From Prorocentrum cordatum (lineage: Eukaryota; Sar; Dinophyceae; Prorocentrales; Prorocentraceae), in NCBI GenBank assembly GCA_963575745.1, contig CAUYUJ010020715.1, positions 674,567 to 738,566 of the forward strand: a DNA stretch of 64,000 nucleotides, in the 5' to 3' direction. Shown here one piece after another: positions 62,460-64,000 of this stretch; within the stretch, counting starts at the first letter, position 1; each line of letters begins with the position of its first letter. The translations under genes and the position numbers were made by a program. The notes under the pieces were generated by a model. That model was not told the DNA's origin. It searched no databases and saw only the letters and a program-made list of their open reading frames with translations.

Positions 62460-62652
62460 CAGGGGGGGGGGGAGGAAGAGGAGGAGGAGGAGGAGGAGGA
62501 GGAGGAGGAGGAGGAGGAAGAGGAGGAGGGAGGAAGAGGAGGAGGGAGGAGGAGGAGGACGAGGAGGAGGAGGAGGAGGAGGGAAGAGGAGGAGGAGAGG
62601 AATGAGGAGGAGGAGGAGGAGGAGGAGGAGGAGGAGGAGGAGGAGGAGGGAT
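62460..62652. repeat. (GGA)n microsatellite
   Basis: GGA triplets with AGA and CGA interruptions. Confidence 0.95.
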
Positions 62653-62811
62653 ACGTCGACATGGAATCGGCCACACATCGCCGATGGAACAGGCGCCCGG
62701 TACCGAAACCGCACATGCCTGGGCGGGGTGGGCTATCACGCCCCCTATCGGCGATGAGTGTGCGGTTGGCGGTCGATGCGCCCCCCTGAGCCTATCCTCA
62801 GGTCGGGCGTG

Positions 62812-62951
62812 CCCTCCTACAGGCCGCTCTTGGGCAAAACATGACAAAGATTCTAAACATGCTCAAAAATTATCAAACACGGTCAAAGGTCGGCACCAGA
62901 CTATTTTTTGACTATCTTAGGATATTCCTCCTGTAGTGGGACGTGCCCGAC
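62812..62951 (+). mobile_element. GTCGGGC-family element (copy 9)
   Basis: 140 bp; begins GTCGGGCGTGCCCTCCTACA and ends CTGTAGTGGGACGTGCCCGAC. The centre keeps the family segment ACCAGACTATTTTTTGACTA. Confidence 0.86.
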
Positions 62952-63606
62952 GTAACCCTGAGCCTGTCCCCACAAACGTTGCCCCATGAAGGCCCCAGAC
63001 TGGGGGGCACCGAGCTCCGAGGATCGAGGATACCCCGGCTGGGCAGTCGAGGGACGAGGCCCCGAGATTCGGAGATCAGGGATCCTCGGGCTGGAGCACC
63101 TCGGCTCGAGGCTCCCAGGAGACCCCCTCGCGCGGCGCAAAAAGATCGCGGCGGGAGGCTCCTCGTTGTGACGTCGGGGGTCTGGTTTTCGAGGACCGAG
63201 GACGGCGGACCCGAGACGGGGGGGGGGGACGGGGCCCACAGAGCTTCGAGAGGAGGAGGAGGAGGATGGATGAGGAGGAGGAGGAGGAGAGGAGGCAAAT
63301 AGGAGGAGGTATGAGGAGGAAGATGAGGGGTGAGGAGGAGGGGGGAAGTGAGAAGGAAGTAAGGAGTAGGATGAAAGGATGAGGAGAGGGAGGAGGAGGA
63401 AGAGGAGGAGTGTTGAGGGGGATTGAGAGAGGATCACGACTCGACGATGGAGGATCCACGCGTCCAACGCGTCTGTGCCACATGCCGGGCCTCCGGGGGC
63501 CCCCGCGCGAACTTCACGGGGGGGTCCTCGGGGGATCTTCGCAGACCCCCTGCAGGAGGACGGGGGGGGAGGGGGGCGGGCGGGGAGAGCTGGCAGGGAA
63601 ACGAGC
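62952..63606. other. Spacer with GGA tract
   Basis: No gene. Imperfect GGA/GAGG triplets at 63250-63410. GACGTCGGGGGTCTGG at 63170 belongs to the dispersed repeat at 24.6 kb. Confidence 0.5.
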
Positions 63607-63792
63607 AATGACATAAACATGAAACCGCGGAGGTGCGCACCGGATTTTCCCTCGCGATCGTGTCCGGCTGGAACACGCCCTCTCCCTGGCGCGCGGAGCG
63701 CGCCAGGGGCGGCGCCGGAGGCGCCGCCAGGGGGCCCCAGCGGGGATCGGAGAAATCCGCGCGGATCTCCGAGTTGTTATGTTTATGTCATT
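63607..63792. mobile_element. 186-bp TIR element with GGCGCC palindromic core
   Basis: Termini AATGACATAAACAT (63607-63620) and ATGTTTATGTCATT (63779-63792) are perfect 14-bp inverted repeats, and imperfect inversion extends to about 45 bp per side. The centre carries GGCGCGCGGAGCGCGCC and GGCGGCGCC...GGCGCCGCC. No coding capacity. No clear target duplication. Confidence 0.85.
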
Positions 63793-64000
63793 GTTTGTTC
63801 CCCTAGCTGGGGTGGGCAGAGCGGAAAGATGGGACGGGCAAGAACAGGAAGACGAGGAGACAGGGGTGCGGGAAAAGAGCAGGGAAGAGGATGAAGAGGG
63901 GGAGGAAGGGGAAGAGGGGAAGAGGAGGACGCACACGAGGAGAAACAGGAGGGGGCAGGAAGAGGACTGTGGGCAGGATTCTGTCTGACCAGTTCTTTTC

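Overview
The window looks like nuclear DNA of a dinoflagellate, probably one with a large, repeat-rich genome. The strongest marker is an exact copy of the 22-nt dinoflagellate spliced leader (SL) at 13379-13400 (+). Degenerate SL relics lie at 61879-61900 (-) and 22912-22930 (-), with a possible one at 58972-58991 (-). Other support: high GC, a GC-AG intron, a histone-like HU/HCc-type fragment, a non-LTR retrotransposon whose ORF1 has a RanBP2-type zinc finger, and a long run of same-strand genes.

Layout. 1-1038 is the 5' part of a minus-strand zinc-finger/coiled-coil/Gln-rich gene that runs off the edge. 1-12 kb otherwise holds almost only repeats: an ~88-bp minisatellite in two blocks, GGA/CTC, GAC/GTC and ATC microsatellites, an ~300-bp higher-order repeat, small inverted-repeat elements and one insertion with a 19-bp target duplication. 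A GT25-type glycosyltransferase gene (minus) lies at 12.4-13.5 kb. A degenerate LINE (plus; ORF1, APE endonuclease, reverse transcriptase, RNase H, C-terminal zinc domain) fills 13.4-21.1 kb, and its endonuclease is split by a 1.1-kb C-rich island. 21-30 kb is again repeats and inverted-repeat elements with one small gene start behind an SL relic.

30-62 kb is a unidirectional cluster; every credible gene is on the minus strand. In transcription order: an SL-relic gene with a PYxxxYGxHP-like C-terminal motif (61.8-61.0), a ZNF862/hAT-like zinc-finger gene (59.0-55.2), a dinoflagellate family of unknown function (54.1-52.1), a possible GIY-YIG-like protein (50.4-49.2), a terminal exon with a WW-like end (48.7-48.2), two copies of one duplicated cassette (47.8-47.0 and 43.3-42.5), the HU/HCc-like fragment (41.4-41.0), a LINE-type C-terminal zinc domain (39.0-38.3), a large unknown gene (37.4-34.2) and a protein kinase fused to a 2OG-oxygenase-like domain (33.6-30.1). 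Two palindromic satellites run through introns and spacers here: a GAGCTC-rich array and a composite array built on CAATCGATTG and CCG/CGG triplets.

Most multi-domain genes change reading frame at one or more places. This is either widespread decay of retroposed and duplicated copies or uncorrected indels in the assembly; sequence alone cannot decide. No operon-like logic links the genes. The clearest new material is non-coding: an unnamed family of 140-185-bp elements with GTCGGGC termini (seven two-ended and two partial copies), a second TIR element at 63607-63792, the palindromic intronic satellites, an over-represented GCTGTTNCAGC motif, and SL relics showing that RNA-mediated copying helped build the region.
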